From Streptomyces griseofuscus (GTDB taxonomy: Bacteria > Actinomycetota > Actinomycetes > Streptomycetales > Streptomycetaceae), in contig NZ_CP051008.1 of the NCBI RefSeq assembly GCF_014673495.1, positions 1 through 64,000 on the forward strand: a stretch of DNA of 64,000 bases. The letters are read 5' to 3'. Shown here piece by piece: positions 20,971 to 28,406 of the stretch. How positions within the stretch are numbered: the stretch's first letter is position 1; each line of letters starts with the position of its first letter. The translations under genes were made by a program, and so were the position numbers. The notes beneath the pieces were generated by a model. That model saw nothing but the letters and a program-made list of their open reading frames with translations. It had not been told where the DNA came from and did no database searches.

Positions 20971-21390
20971 ATGCGCACCAAGGACGTCCGGGTGGGCGAG
21001 ACCTACCGCTGCGAGGTGCCGTTCGCGCTGCCGTATCGCCGGTACCGGCCGGAGACGATGGGCGACTCCTGGTGGCCGCTGAGCTGGCTGCGCGGTACGT
21101 ACTTCCCGCTGTCCGTGGTCGACGTGGACACCGCCGCACGGACCGCGCACGGCCTGGTGATGAGGGCGAGCACCCGGGTCACGGTGGACCTCACCGAGGA
21201 CCAGGCGCAGGAGGCCGGCCTCCCGCCCAGGGGCGGCTACCAGGTCTCCGGGATGCTCCTGGACGCCGAGGGCGAGCCCGTCGAACTGCCGCGGATCGGC
21301 ACCCTGACCGTGCCGCTGCGCTGGCTCCACCCGGTGGATACGCCCGTCTCCACCAGCCACCACGACGCCTCGGTCCGGCAGATCCCCTGA
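20971..21390 (+). CDS. Hypothetical protein, 139 aa
   Basis: ATG start with GGGGAGGACCCTGGAGG upstream. Beta-rich sequence with alternating hydrophobic residues (SVVDVDTAARTAHGLVM, STRVTVDLTE). No membrane segment or known motif. Unrecognised. Confidence 0.55.
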   Translation: MRTKDVRVGETYRCEVPFALPYRRYRPETMGDSWWPLSWLRGTYFPLSVVDVDTAARTAHGLVMRASTRVTVDLTEDQAQEAGLPPRGGYQVSGMLLDAEGEPVELPRIGTLTVPLRWLHPVDTPVSTSHHDASVRQIP

Positions 21391-21427
21391 CCCAGCCCCG
21401 CACGGAGCGTGATCACCCCGGGAGGGG

Positions 21428-21622
21428 TTGTCACGCTGTCGCGCCTGTCACGCGGAAACGGCCCGGAGAGGGGTTTCCAGGCCGTTTCCGCGTCGGAATG
21501 CCCGAATTGATGGGCTTCCGGGCAGGGGCTGTCACGCGGCCTTCCGGCAACGTGACAACCGACGTGACAGGGGGGCGTGACAACCGATTGTCACCCTCGG
21601 TGAGCGTGACAACGGGTTGTCA
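21428..21622. repeat. GTGACA/TGTCAC iteron-like array
   Basis: About nine copies of TGTCAC or its complement in 195 bases: TTGTCACGC (21,428), CTGTCACGC (21,445; 21,529), GTGACAACC (21,552; 21,577), GTGACAGG (21,564), TTGTCACCC (21,588), GTGACAACG (21,606) and TTGTCAG (21,616). A hairpin (GGAAACGGCC and complement, 21,454-21,489) lies inside. The array is between two converging gene ends, so it is unlikely to be a promoter operator; a replication or partition site is more plausible. Confidence 0.65.
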
Positions 21623-21886
21623 GGTCTGGAGCGGGGGCCAGACGTGCGGGCCGGTGCACTGCCCGCAGGCGGCGCAGCCGGCGCACTCCATGCAGAACTG
21701 GCGCGGGACGCGCGAGCACGAGCAGATCGGGTTGTAGTCGGGGTCGTCGTCGCCTGGGTAGAGCGTCTCGCCGAAGGGCGGCTCGGTCCAGGCGATGACC
21801 GAGCCGTCGGCGAGCAGGTCCTCGTAGTGGTGGCCGATCTCGCTGTGCTCGCTCCAGGTGGCCACCACCTCGTCCGCCGCGCTCAC
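21620..21886 (-). CDS. Cysteine-rich small protein, 88 aa
   Basis: Acidic N-terminal two thirds and a C-terminal cluster of seven cysteines (CSCSRVPRQFCMECAGCAA, then CGQC) that could bind zinc or an iron-sulphur centre. GTG start overlaps the stop of the 257-aa gene by four bases, so the two are co-translated. Family not recognised. Confidence 0.6.
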   Translation of the reverse strand: MSAADEVVATWSEHSEIGHHYEDLLADGSVIAWTEPPFGETLYPGDDDPDYNPICSCSRVPRQFCMECAGCAACGQCTGPHVWPPLQT

Positions 21887-22656
21887 GCCGTGCCGCCCTT
21901 CACCGCGGCCGCGGTCTCCAGCCACGCAGCGAGCGCGGTCGTGGCGGCCGGGTCGGCCTGGGCGAGGCGCCCGGCGAACTCGAGGCCGCCTCCGACCGGG
22001 GCGCCGGTGCGGGCGAGGGCGGCGAGCAGCGCAGCGTGGGCGCGCACCGGAACGGGCAGCGAACCAGCGGCGGCCGTGCGGGCGGCGGGGTCGGCGTAGT
22101 GGCCGGACTGGTCGGCGAGGGAGCGGGCGAGCCAGGCGTCGACCTCCGCAACGCGGTAGTCGCGGTTTTCCTCCAGGAGGTCGCGGGCGGCTTCGTCCCC
22201 GGCCCGGCTCGGGACGCTGCGATCGAGTTGGCCGGCCCCGCCCAGCCGGGCGAGTTCTTCGGCCCGGTCGGCGAGCTGCTGCTGCTCCTGGCGGCGCTGC
22301 TGCTCGGCTTCCTCGCGGCGGCGGTCTTCGGTGAGCTCCTCCTGGACGACGACGTCGGCTTCCGGGTCGTACGGGCCGCCGGTCGCGGCGAGCAGCTGCA
22401 CGACGCGCTGCCACTCCGCGAGCTCCGCAGCACGGCGGCCGCCGTCGTCGAAGGCGGATTCGTCGCGGCGGTCCAGGTGCGCCTGCTGTTCCGCTGCTTC
22501 GAGCGCCGCCACGGCCTCGCTGTGCGTCATGCCCCGCGCGCGGCGGCGTACCGAGGACCGGCCGATCTTCGCGTAGTCGACCGGCGCGCGCGGGGTGCCG
22601 GCGCGGCCGCGGGCCTCTGGGACACGGCGGGGCCGCCACCCGTCGGACGTGTTCAT
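21883..22656 (-). CDS. Coiled-coil protein of unknown function, 257 aa
   Basis: Basic N-terminus (GRSSVRRRARGMTHSEA), a long charged helix (TEDRRREEAEQQRRQEQQQ, about residues 110-135) typical of a coiled coil, and an Ala/Leu-rich helical C-terminal part. Follows the second tpg-like gene by about 100 bases and overlaps the cysteine-rich gene, so the three probably form one operon. Whether it partners the terminal-protein paralogue is open. Confidence 0.55.
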   Translation of the reverse strand: MNTSDGWRPRRVPEARGRAGTPRAPVDYAKIGRSSVRRRARGMTHSEAVAALEAAEQQAHLDRRDESAFDDGGRRAAELAEWQRVVQLLAATGGPYDPEADVVVQEELTEDRRREEAEQQRRQEQQQLADRAEELARLGGAGQLDRSVPSRAGDEAARDLLEENRDYRVAEVDAWLARSLADQSGHYADPAARTAAAGSLPVPVRAHAALLAALARTGAPVGGGLEFAGRLAQADPAATTALAAWLETAAAVKGGTA

Positions 22657-22758
22657 CAGGACTCGCTTTCAACTCAGATATGGAAAAGATGGCCTGCCCG
22701 GAAAAGCGCTTGGGCGGGCCGGTCACACAGGTCTACAGCACGCTCGAATTCCGCGCTG

Positions 22759-23361
22759 CTAAAACGCTATGTCCAGCCGCTGGACGTCCGTGAAGTTCAC
22801 CTTCAAGCTCGCTCGTCCTCCACCGCCTTGACGGAAATAGGCGTCCGCTATGGCCTCAGCGACGGCATCATGCAGAGCTGAGTCCGTCGCACCTTCCTCC
22901 TGCGCGGCGAGGATGAGGGCCGCGTGGGAGGGCGACACGGCGATGCTGAGGTCCCGCACCCGGTCGTCGTCCGAGGACCCGTTCGCGGTGAATCCGAGGG
23001 TGGCCCGGAAGCTGATGACGAGCCCGCCCGAGGTACTCGCGTGCTGCCTCGCCTGTGCTTTGACCTGCGGTTGCCACTCCGACTCGGTCTCCTGGACCAA
23101 CGCCTCCTGGAGGCGCTTGTTCGGCTTGGTGGAGGCGCCCGAGAGGTAGCGCTGCACCGTCTTGCGGGAGACGCCCAGCCGCTCCGCCAGGCTCTTGGTG
23201 GAGCCCTTCTCCCGCTTGCGAAGGAATTTCATCTGGGCTCGCGCGGATTTCGGCGCGGGCCGGGTGAACAGGGTGCGCTCCACGCGGGCGAGGCCCTCCA
23301 TGAACCTGGCGCGCGTCTGGGCCGCCTGTGCTGCCTTCTCTGCCTTCTCTTCTTCGGTCAC
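22759..23361 (-). CDS. Second terminal-protein (Tpg) paralogue
   Basis: 200 aa, clearly homologous to the Tpg at 24,627-25,184. Shared landmarks: ARAQMKFL near residue 41, an HTH (SLAERLGVSRKTVQRYLSG, about 57-75), WQPQVKAQAR (96-105), SGGLVISFRATLGF (111-124) and the ending NFTDVQRLDIAF. At the position of the Tpg threonine expected to accept the first nucleotide (Thr114), this protein has NGSSDDD, i.e. serines near 129-130. GTG start, with only weak GGTGAG upstream. It is not next to a tap gene. It may cap the telomeres with different specificity, or be a diverged regulator. Confidence 0.8.
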   Translation of the reverse strand: MTEEEKAEKAAQAAQTRARFMEGLARVERTLFTRPAPKSARAQMKFLRKREKGSTKSLAERLGVSRKTVQRYLSGASTKPNKRLQEALVQETESEWQPQVKAQARQHASTSGGLVISFRATLGFTANGSSDDDRVRDLSIAVSPSHAALILAAQEEGATDSALHDAVAEAIADAYFRQGGGGRASLKVNFTDVQRLDIAF

Positions 23362-23382
23362 GGGGGTAGCTCACCGCCGCAG

Positions 23383-23396
23383 CCCTGTGGACAGAG
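23383..23396. promoter_or_regulatory. DnaA-box-like CCCTGTGGACAGAG (copy 1 of 3)
   Basis: Exact 14-bp word that also occurs at 30,736 and 58,739. Its complement contains CTGTCCACA, one base from the Streptomyces DnaA box TTGTCCACA. Here it lies upstream of the second tpg-like gene. Confidence 0.55.
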
Positions 23397-23449
23397 ACCG
23401 ACGCCGACGGACCGCCGGGGCGCGGCCGGGTCTGCCTACCGTGGACAGC

Positions 23450-23977
23450 ATGACGACGACGCCCTCGGACGGCCCGGCCGCCCCCGTGCCGGTGGTGGTG
23501 GTCCTGCCGGACGGCCAGGAACTCACCGCGCGGCTGTGGGCCCGGCGCGAGACACCGCGCGGCTGGCTGTACCAGGTGGGCCTGCCCGCGTACCGCAACA
23601 CCGAGGACGGCGACGTCCAGGCCGCGGAGTACCGGGTGTGGGTGCGCGCGCCCGAGCACGTTCGGCCGGTCGACGGCGTCTCCTACGACGCCGTGCCCAC
23701 CGAGCGGCTGCCGCCGCCGTCGTCGGTCCGCGAGGTGCTGGGGCCCCGCCGGCCTTCGGGCTGGGTGCTGCAGAGGGCGGGCGGCGGCCGCGGGCCCGGC
23801 CGCGCCGTGCTGCACGCCGTCGACTGCGAGGAGGCCCCGCAGGGCGCGCCGCTGCTGCCCCTGGAGCGGGCGCTGAACGTCGCGGAGCAGCCCGGCACCC
23901 GGCTGTGCTCCCTGTGCGGCGCAGCTCAGGAGCTGGACCCCCTGCTGCGCGGCTTCGACCACATCGAGGGCGGCTGA
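23450..23977 (+). CDS. DUF6233-like protein, 175 aa
   Basis: Starts with VVVVLPDGQELTARLWARR and contains GWLYQVGLPAYR, YRVWVRAPEHVRPVDGVSYD, a GWVLQR strand, VLHAVDC, and a C-terminal CSLCGAAQEL. This order is that of a small family common in Streptomyces that I recall as DUF6233. The paired cysteines could bind a metal. Divergent from the second tpg-like gene, with about 90 bases between them. Confidence 0.6.
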   Translation: MTTTPSDGPAAPVPVVVVLPDGQELTARLWARRETPRGWLYQVGLPAYRNTEDGDVQAAEYRVWVRAPEHVRPVDGVSYDAVPTERLPPPSSVREVLGPRRPSGWVLQRAGGGRGPGRAVLHAVDCEEAPQGAPLLPLERALNVAEQPGTRLCSLCGAAQELDPLLRGFDHIEGG

Positions 23978-24068
23978 TCTCCACCCCTTCGGGTGATGGC
24001 GCCCTGGTGGGCGAGGACGGCCGACCAGTACGTTCCCCGTGACCTGATGACCGAAGAGGGGGACCGAC

Positions 24069-24569
24069 GTGGGGATGGACGAGCGGCGGGGCGCGTTACG
24101 GGCGCTGCGGGTCTTGATGTGGGTGGTGATCGCCGTCGAGGTGCCGGTGTACCTGGTGTGGTTGGTCCAGGTCGGCTACGAGGCCGGGCAGCAGCTCCCC
24201 CGCGGTGACGTTGCCCGGTGGGCGCCGCCTGTGCTGCTGCCGCCGGCGGCCGTGCTGTTCTGCGTGGCGGCGGGCTGGGTGTGGTGGGGCGCGGTGGTGG
24301 CCGCCACCGGCGCCCGCTCGCCGTTGCGGGAGCGGTGGATCCCCGCCTCGCTGGTGTTCGTGGCCGTCAGCTCGGTGTTCTGCGGGGTGGTCTCGGTTGA
24401 CGACCCGTCGGTCTCGGTGGGCCTGCTGAGCGCCACCGTGACGGCGCTCGGCATGACCGGGTTGTTCTTCATCCCGGCCGCCGCCTCCCGCCAGCTGCCC
24501 GACGTCGTCCGCCGGCGCTCCCGTCGCACGGCGGCCGCGCCGGGCGAGGCCGGCCCCGACCCGCAGTAG
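24069..24569 (+). CDS. Four-helix integral membrane protein, 166 aa
   Basis: GTG start. Hydrophobic segments near residues 14-34, 50-76, 88-108 and 116-135; basic cytoplasmic tail (RRRSRRTAA). No motif to suggest a reaction. Its end converges on tpg. Function unknown. Confidence 0.6.
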   Translation: MGMDERRGALRALRVLMWVVIAVEVPVYLVWLVQVGYEAGQQLPRGDVARWAPPVLLPPAAVLFCVAAGWVWWGAVVAATGARSPLRERWIPASLVFVAVSSVFCGVVSVDDPSVSVGLLSATVTALGMTGLFFIPAAASRQLPDVVRRRSRRTAAAPGEAGPDPQ

Positions 24570-24626
24570 GTCGTCCGGCTCGGACCGACCGTGCGCCGGT
24601 CGGGGCCCCTTGTGCGTCGCGGGTGA

Positions 24627-25184
24627 TCAGAGCTCGATTTCGAGCCGCTCCACGTCGGTGAACTCAACGCCCAGGCCGTGGGCCCTGCTGTTGTTGGCGC
24701 GGAAGTACATCTGCGCGAGACCGTCGGCCGCGATCTGCCGCAGCTGGTCCTCGGTCTTGCCCTCCTCCCGGGCGCTGAACAGCTTGTCGGCGTACTCGGG
24801 CGGCAGGGCCTGGGTGATGTCCCGGATCCGGGCATCGTCGGTCGTGCCTCCGGCGGCCTCGAACCCGAAGCGGGCGCGGGTGGAGACGACCAGCCCGCCC
24901 GTGGACGCCGCCTTCTTCCTCGCCTTCGCGCGGATCTGCGGCTGCCACCGCTTCTTCACCTCGCGCTCCAGGCGGCCGCGCAGGTCCTGGCGGGGCCGCT
25001 TCAGCTTGCCCGAGACGTACCGCTCCACGGTGCGCTGGGAGATCCCGAGCGCCTGGGCGGCGGCCTTGGTGCCCTTGAGCTGCTTGACCAGGTACTTCAT
25101 CTGCGCCTGGGCGCTCTGCGGGATACGGCGGGTGAACGCCCCCTCCAGCGCGCGGTCCAGGCTGTCCCCGAGCGAGTCCACCAC
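24627..25184 (-). CDS. tpg: Telomere terminal protein Tpg
   Basis: 185 aa, the usual length of TpgL-type proteins. It has AQAQMKYLVKQLKG, an HTH (AAAQALGISQRTVERYVSGK, about 41-60), WQPQIRAKARKKA, a conserved STGGLVVSTRARFGF segment, and a threonine at residue 114 (in AGGTTDD), the position reported as the priming residue in TpgL. Terminal proteins bind the 5' ends of linear Streptomyces replicons and prime patching of the 3' overhang. It lies three bases after the tap stop codon, on the same strand, exactly as in known tap-tpg operons. GTG start. Confidence 0.92.
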   Translation of the reverse strand: MVDSLGDSLDRALEGAFTRRIPQSAQAQMKYLVKQLKGTKAAAQALGISQRTVERYVSGKLKRPRQDLRGRLEREVKKRWQPQIRAKARKKAASTGGLVVSTRARFGFEAAGGTTDDARIRDITQALPPEYADKLFSAREEGKTEDQLRQIAADGLAQMYFRANNSRAHGLGVEFTDVERLEIEL

Positions 25185-25187
25185 GGT

Positions 25188-27398
25188 CTACTCCCCTTCT
25201 CCGGCGCTCTGGTCGGTCTTGATGAGGTTGGAGATGTTGAAGACGCCGCCGCGCTCCTCGAACTGCTGCTCCGCCCACAGGACGGTCTGGGTGCCCTGGT
25301 GCTTGACCATCCCGGGCGAGACCCCGAGCCGGAAGCCGCCGGGTACCGGCTTGCCCTCGGGCGTGGTCGGCAGGACGTCCAGCGGGGACGGGCCGGGCGA
25401 GGGGTAGACGATGGCGTCGGTGCCGATCGCGACCGGGTAGAGGTCGGCGGCGGCCGCCGTCTTCATCAGCTTGCGGTGCAGGCCCACCCGCTGGTTCGCG
25501 AGCACGGCGGCCCGGATGTCGGGGCGCCAGTTCACCCGCTCCAGCGCCGGGTACGGCTCGTAGTACGGCACCTGGCCCCGGGAGCGCTGCCTCAACTTCC
25601 CGATCGCGCCCTTCGCCGTCGCCTTGATCGCGGTCTCCAGGAGCGCCAGCGCCGGGTCGACCTGCTTGCGCCGCGCCATCGCCTCGAGGAACTCCTGGCC
25701 CTGGAGGTCGGTGGTGACGCCCATGTCGGCCATCGTGGCGACGTACGCGTCGCGCAGCCGCTTGTACCAGGAGTCCAGGTAGCGGCCGTTCTGCGTGCGG
25801 ACGTACGCCTCGATCGGCGCAACGTCGAAGCCGAGCTCCACCGCATACTGCACGGTGGGCGTGGCGTACCAGGCCGGGCCCTCGGGGGTGTCGCCCTTCG
25901 GCGTGAACGGGCTCGGCAGCCGGGAGCCGTCGACCGTGCGGTTGTTGACCCGGGCGCGGGACAGGTCGACGTGGGAGAGGTCGACCAGCCACGAGCCGGG
26001 CAGCGACGGGTCGAACGCCGGGTTGTTTTTTAGGTGCGTCGGCCCATTCAGCCCGACTGCGAGGCCGTTCGCTGCTGCGGCGAACGACATGTTGAGGTCG
26101 ACCACGACCAGGTACGGGTTGGCGCACTCCTCATCGGTCAGCGGCCGGCACCAGTCGTAGGGCTCCTCCATCAGCATCTCTGCCGGGGTGCGCATGTGGT
26201 GCCGGGCGAACTGGCCCTTGAGGATCGGGTGTTCGTCGGGGACCTCGCACGGCACCACGGGGTAGAGCTGGGTGAGCGCGTCCTCGTTGTAGGCCCGCTC
26301 GAACTCGCCGGTCGCCGGGTTCTTCTCCGCGCGGGTGGGCGGGCGCAGCGCGGTCATCAGCTCCAGGCCGGTCGTCGCGGTGGAGCCGCGCGGCGTCATC
26401 ACTCGGGCCGCGTACAGCCCGAGGTACTGGACCAGGTCGGCCGGGTGCATCGTCAGCAGGAGCTCCGGGTCGTCCTTCCGTCCCCACTCGCGGACGTCCA
26501 GGGCGTGCCAGGGCAGGATGCACAGCTGGACGCAGCGCCGCCGGGAGCCTTCGGGGTCGCGGTAGAGCCGGGCCCATGGGCCGAAGCCCCGCTGGGTCAT
26601 CTGCAGGCCCGCGCGCTCGATCTGCTTGACCACCTTGTGGCCGGCCGGGATGCGGCCCGCGTGCCGCTCCTCCTCCGACAGGGCGGTGGGCAGGCCGAAC
26701 CGCTCCAGCGCGGCCGCAGTGAGGACGAGGATCGGGTCGGCGTCGCGCCCGTTGCGGTGCAGCCGGGCCTGACCGAGGCGGCCCTCGGTCAGCGTCCAGT
26801 CGACCAGGGCGGGGATCGTCTTGGCGGGCACGTCCAGGACCAGGCCGCCGGCGCAGTACGCCGACACCTGCCCGTCCTCGCAGTCGACGACCGCGAGCGG
26901 TCCGTTCTCGAAGCGCGGGTCGACGTCGGCCGTCGCGGCCGCCGTGGTCTTCTTCGCCACCGCCTTCTTCGCACCCGGGCGCCGCGACGACGCGGCGGGC
27001 TTCACGGCGGGCGCCGGACGTACGGCAGCAGCCGGGGCCGGGGCCGCCGGCGCTTCGACCGCCGGGGCGGGGACGGCCGTGGGGCCGGTGAACGCCTCCG
27101 GGACCACCGGAGTCGGAGCAGGGGCGGGCGCGTCGGCGGACTGGGCCGGGTAACGGGCGGCGAGGCCCTCCAGGAGCCGGGCGTACGCGGCGCGCTTCGG
27201 CGGCCGCGGCTCGCTCTTGCCGATCTCCCAGTTCCCCACGGCTTCCCGGCGGGCGCCCAGCGCCGTGGCGATCTGCGCCTGACTCAGGCCCGCCGCCTCC
27301 CGCAGACGCTTGCGTTCCGCAGGGTCCGGCAGGTCGTCCTGCGCGACTTGCTCCAGCAGCGCATCGACGGCGCTGAACAGCTCGTTCTCAGTGGACAC
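25188..27398 (-). CDS. tap: Telomere-associated protein Tap
   Basis: 736 aa, close to the 739 aa I recall for S. lividans Tap. N-terminal XRE-type HTH (about residues 28-80, GLSQAQIATALGARREAVGNW), a Pro/Ala-rich linker, then a long conserved body. GTG start chosen for GGAGGTGACC seven bases upstream; an in-frame ATG 17 codons earlier lacks a site. Tap binds telomere 3' ends and recruits Tpg. The body has landmarks like the palm of family-B DNA polymerases: VVVDLNMSF (431-439), KGAIGKL (596-602) and GTDAIVY (659-665). Direct repeats upstream suggest autoregulation by the HTH. Confidence 0.92.
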   Translation of the reverse strand: MSTENELFSAVDALLEQVAQDDLPDPAERKRLREAAGLSQAQIATALGARREAVGNWEIGKSEPRPPKRAAYARLLEGLAARYPAQSADAPAPAPTPVVPEAFTGPTAVPAPAVEAPAAPAPAAAVRPAPAVKPAASSRRPGAKKAVAKKTTAAATADVDPRFENGPLAVVDCEDGQVSAYCAGGLVLDVPAKTIPALVDWTLTEGRLGQARLHRNGRDADPILVLTAAALERFGLPTALSEEERHAGRIPAGHKVVKQIERAGLQMTQRGFGPWARLYRDPEGSRRRCVQLCILPWHALDVREWGRKDDPELLLTMHPADLVQYLGLYAARVMTPRGSTATTGLELMTALRPPTRAEKNPATGEFERAYNEDALTQLYPVVPCEVPDEHPILKGQFARHHMRTPAEMLMEEPYDWCRPLTDEECANPYLVVVDLNMSFAAAANGLAVGLNGPTHLKNNPAFDPSLPGSWLVDLSHVDLSRARVNNRTVDGSRLPSPFTPKGDTPEGPAWYATPTVQYAVELGFDVAPIEAYVRTQNGRYLDSWYKRLRDAYVATMADMGVTTDLQGQEFLEAMARRKQVDPALALLETAIKATAKGAIGKLRQRSRGQVPYYEPYPALERVNWRPDIRAAVLANQRVGLHRKLMKTAAAADLYPVAIGTDAIVYPSPGPSPLDVLPTTPEGKPVPGGFRLGVSPGMVKHQGTQTVLWAEQQFEERGGVFNISNLIKTDQSAGEGE

Positions 27399-27428
27399 AG
27401 AGGTCACCTCCAATAGACAGCATACCCG

Positions 27429-27471
27429 ATCGCGCATTGATTCGCGCACTCAATCGCGCATGAATCGCGCA
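27429..27471. promoter_or_regulatory. Four direct repeats upstream of tap, probable operator
   Basis: CGCGCA cores start at 27,431, 27,443, 27,455 and 27,466 (spacing 12, 12, 11), each preceded by ATT or AAT/GAT. The array begins about 30 bases upstream of the tap start codon and is AT-richer than its surroundings. It fits side-by-side binding on one helix face, most simply by the HTH of Tap itself. Confidence 0.65.
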
Positions 27472-27590
27472 ACGGGCAGGAGTGCAACACGCGGGCGGGT
27501 AAGCGGCGCAACGGCTGTTCTCGCAGGTCAGGGGTGAAACGCGGGCGGCGTTGCAGCCGCGTGTTGCAGTGCGCGTTGCAGTCCGGCCGG

Positions 27591-28406
27591 TCATGCCGTG
27601 TTCTCCAGGGCCTGCGGAGCGGCCATCGGGCGGCCGGCCTTCTCGGCACGGGCCCGGCGCAGCGCGGCCGCGCGGGACACCTCAGCCTGGCGGCGCCGCT
27701 CGGACCGGGTGGCGTCGAACGGGGTCGGCGCCTCGTCCTCCACCGCGACGTCGGTCTCGGGGAACGCGCGTCGGGACAGCTCCCGCATCGCGGCGGTCTG
27801 CCGCTCCACCGCTGCCGCGATGCTCGGGTCCACCCGGCGCGGCGGCGCGACCTCCTGGTGCGCAGCGAGCGCGCGGCGGTAGCCTTCGCACGCCGTCTCC
27901 CGCGTCCTGGCCGAACCGGTGGGCGCGGCCGGGGCCGGGTCTGCCGGGACAGCGGCCGGGCCGGGCGCAAGGGCAGCGCCGGGCGGCAGGATCCGCAGGG
28001 CGCGCACGACGGTGCGGCCCGCCGCCTTGTTGGCGGCCGCGACGACCCGGGTCTGCTCCAAGCGGGCCTTCGTCGCCCAGGCCGTCGACTCCGGGCACAC
28101 GGTGAGCCGGCCGGAGTCCGGGTCGTACGACACGGCGGCGACGTGCCCGGCGAGCTCGGGGGCGATGGCCGCCCACCGCTCCCGCAGCGAAGCGCCGGCG
28201 GCCGGGAGCTCCCACGCCCGCTCGGTGACCAGCGCACCGATCGCCGCCCCCAGTCCCATCGGCTCGCGCCCGTCACGCCGCACCGTGGTGACGGCCCGCG
28301 GCCTCTGCTTCGCCTTCTGGCCGCCGCCGTTCTTCCGGGCCGCCTCCATCGCGGCCCGCAGCGCGACCCGGGCCAGGTCGACCCCGGACGTCTCGCCGCC
28401 GCTCAC
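27591..28406 (-). CDS. DciA-like (DUF721) protein
   Basis: 271 aa. The segment RERWAAIAPELAGHVAAVSY followed by GRLTVCPES and TWATKARLEQ (quoted shortened; about residues 55-110) matches the DciA/DUF721 domain, whose bacterial members help load the replicative helicase. The C-terminal half is Arg/Ala-rich and less conserved. GTG start overlaps the stop of the Rep-candidate gene by four bases, so both are translated together. Role inferred: helicase loading at the plasmid origin. Downstream is tap, about 190 bases away. Confidence 0.72.
   Translation of the reverse strand: MSGGETSGVDLARVALRAAMEAARKNGGGQKAKQRPRAVTTVRRDGREPMGLGAAIGALVTERAWELPAAGASLRERWAAIAPELAGHVAAVSYDPDSGRLTVCPESTAWATKARLEQTRVVAAANKAAGRTVVRALRILPPGAALAPGPAAVPADPAPAAPTGSARTRETACEGYRRALAAHQEVAPPRRVDPSIAAAVERQTAAMRELSRRAFPETDVAVEDEAPTPFDATRSERRRQAEVSRAAALRRARAEKAGRPMAAPQALENTA

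Noticed and set aside
11640..23120. Interpretation as a large biological palindrome or terminal inverted repeats
   Set aside because: The arms are internal and head-to-head, with one arm decaying into noise, and the junction lies inside a gene; this fits a chimera better.
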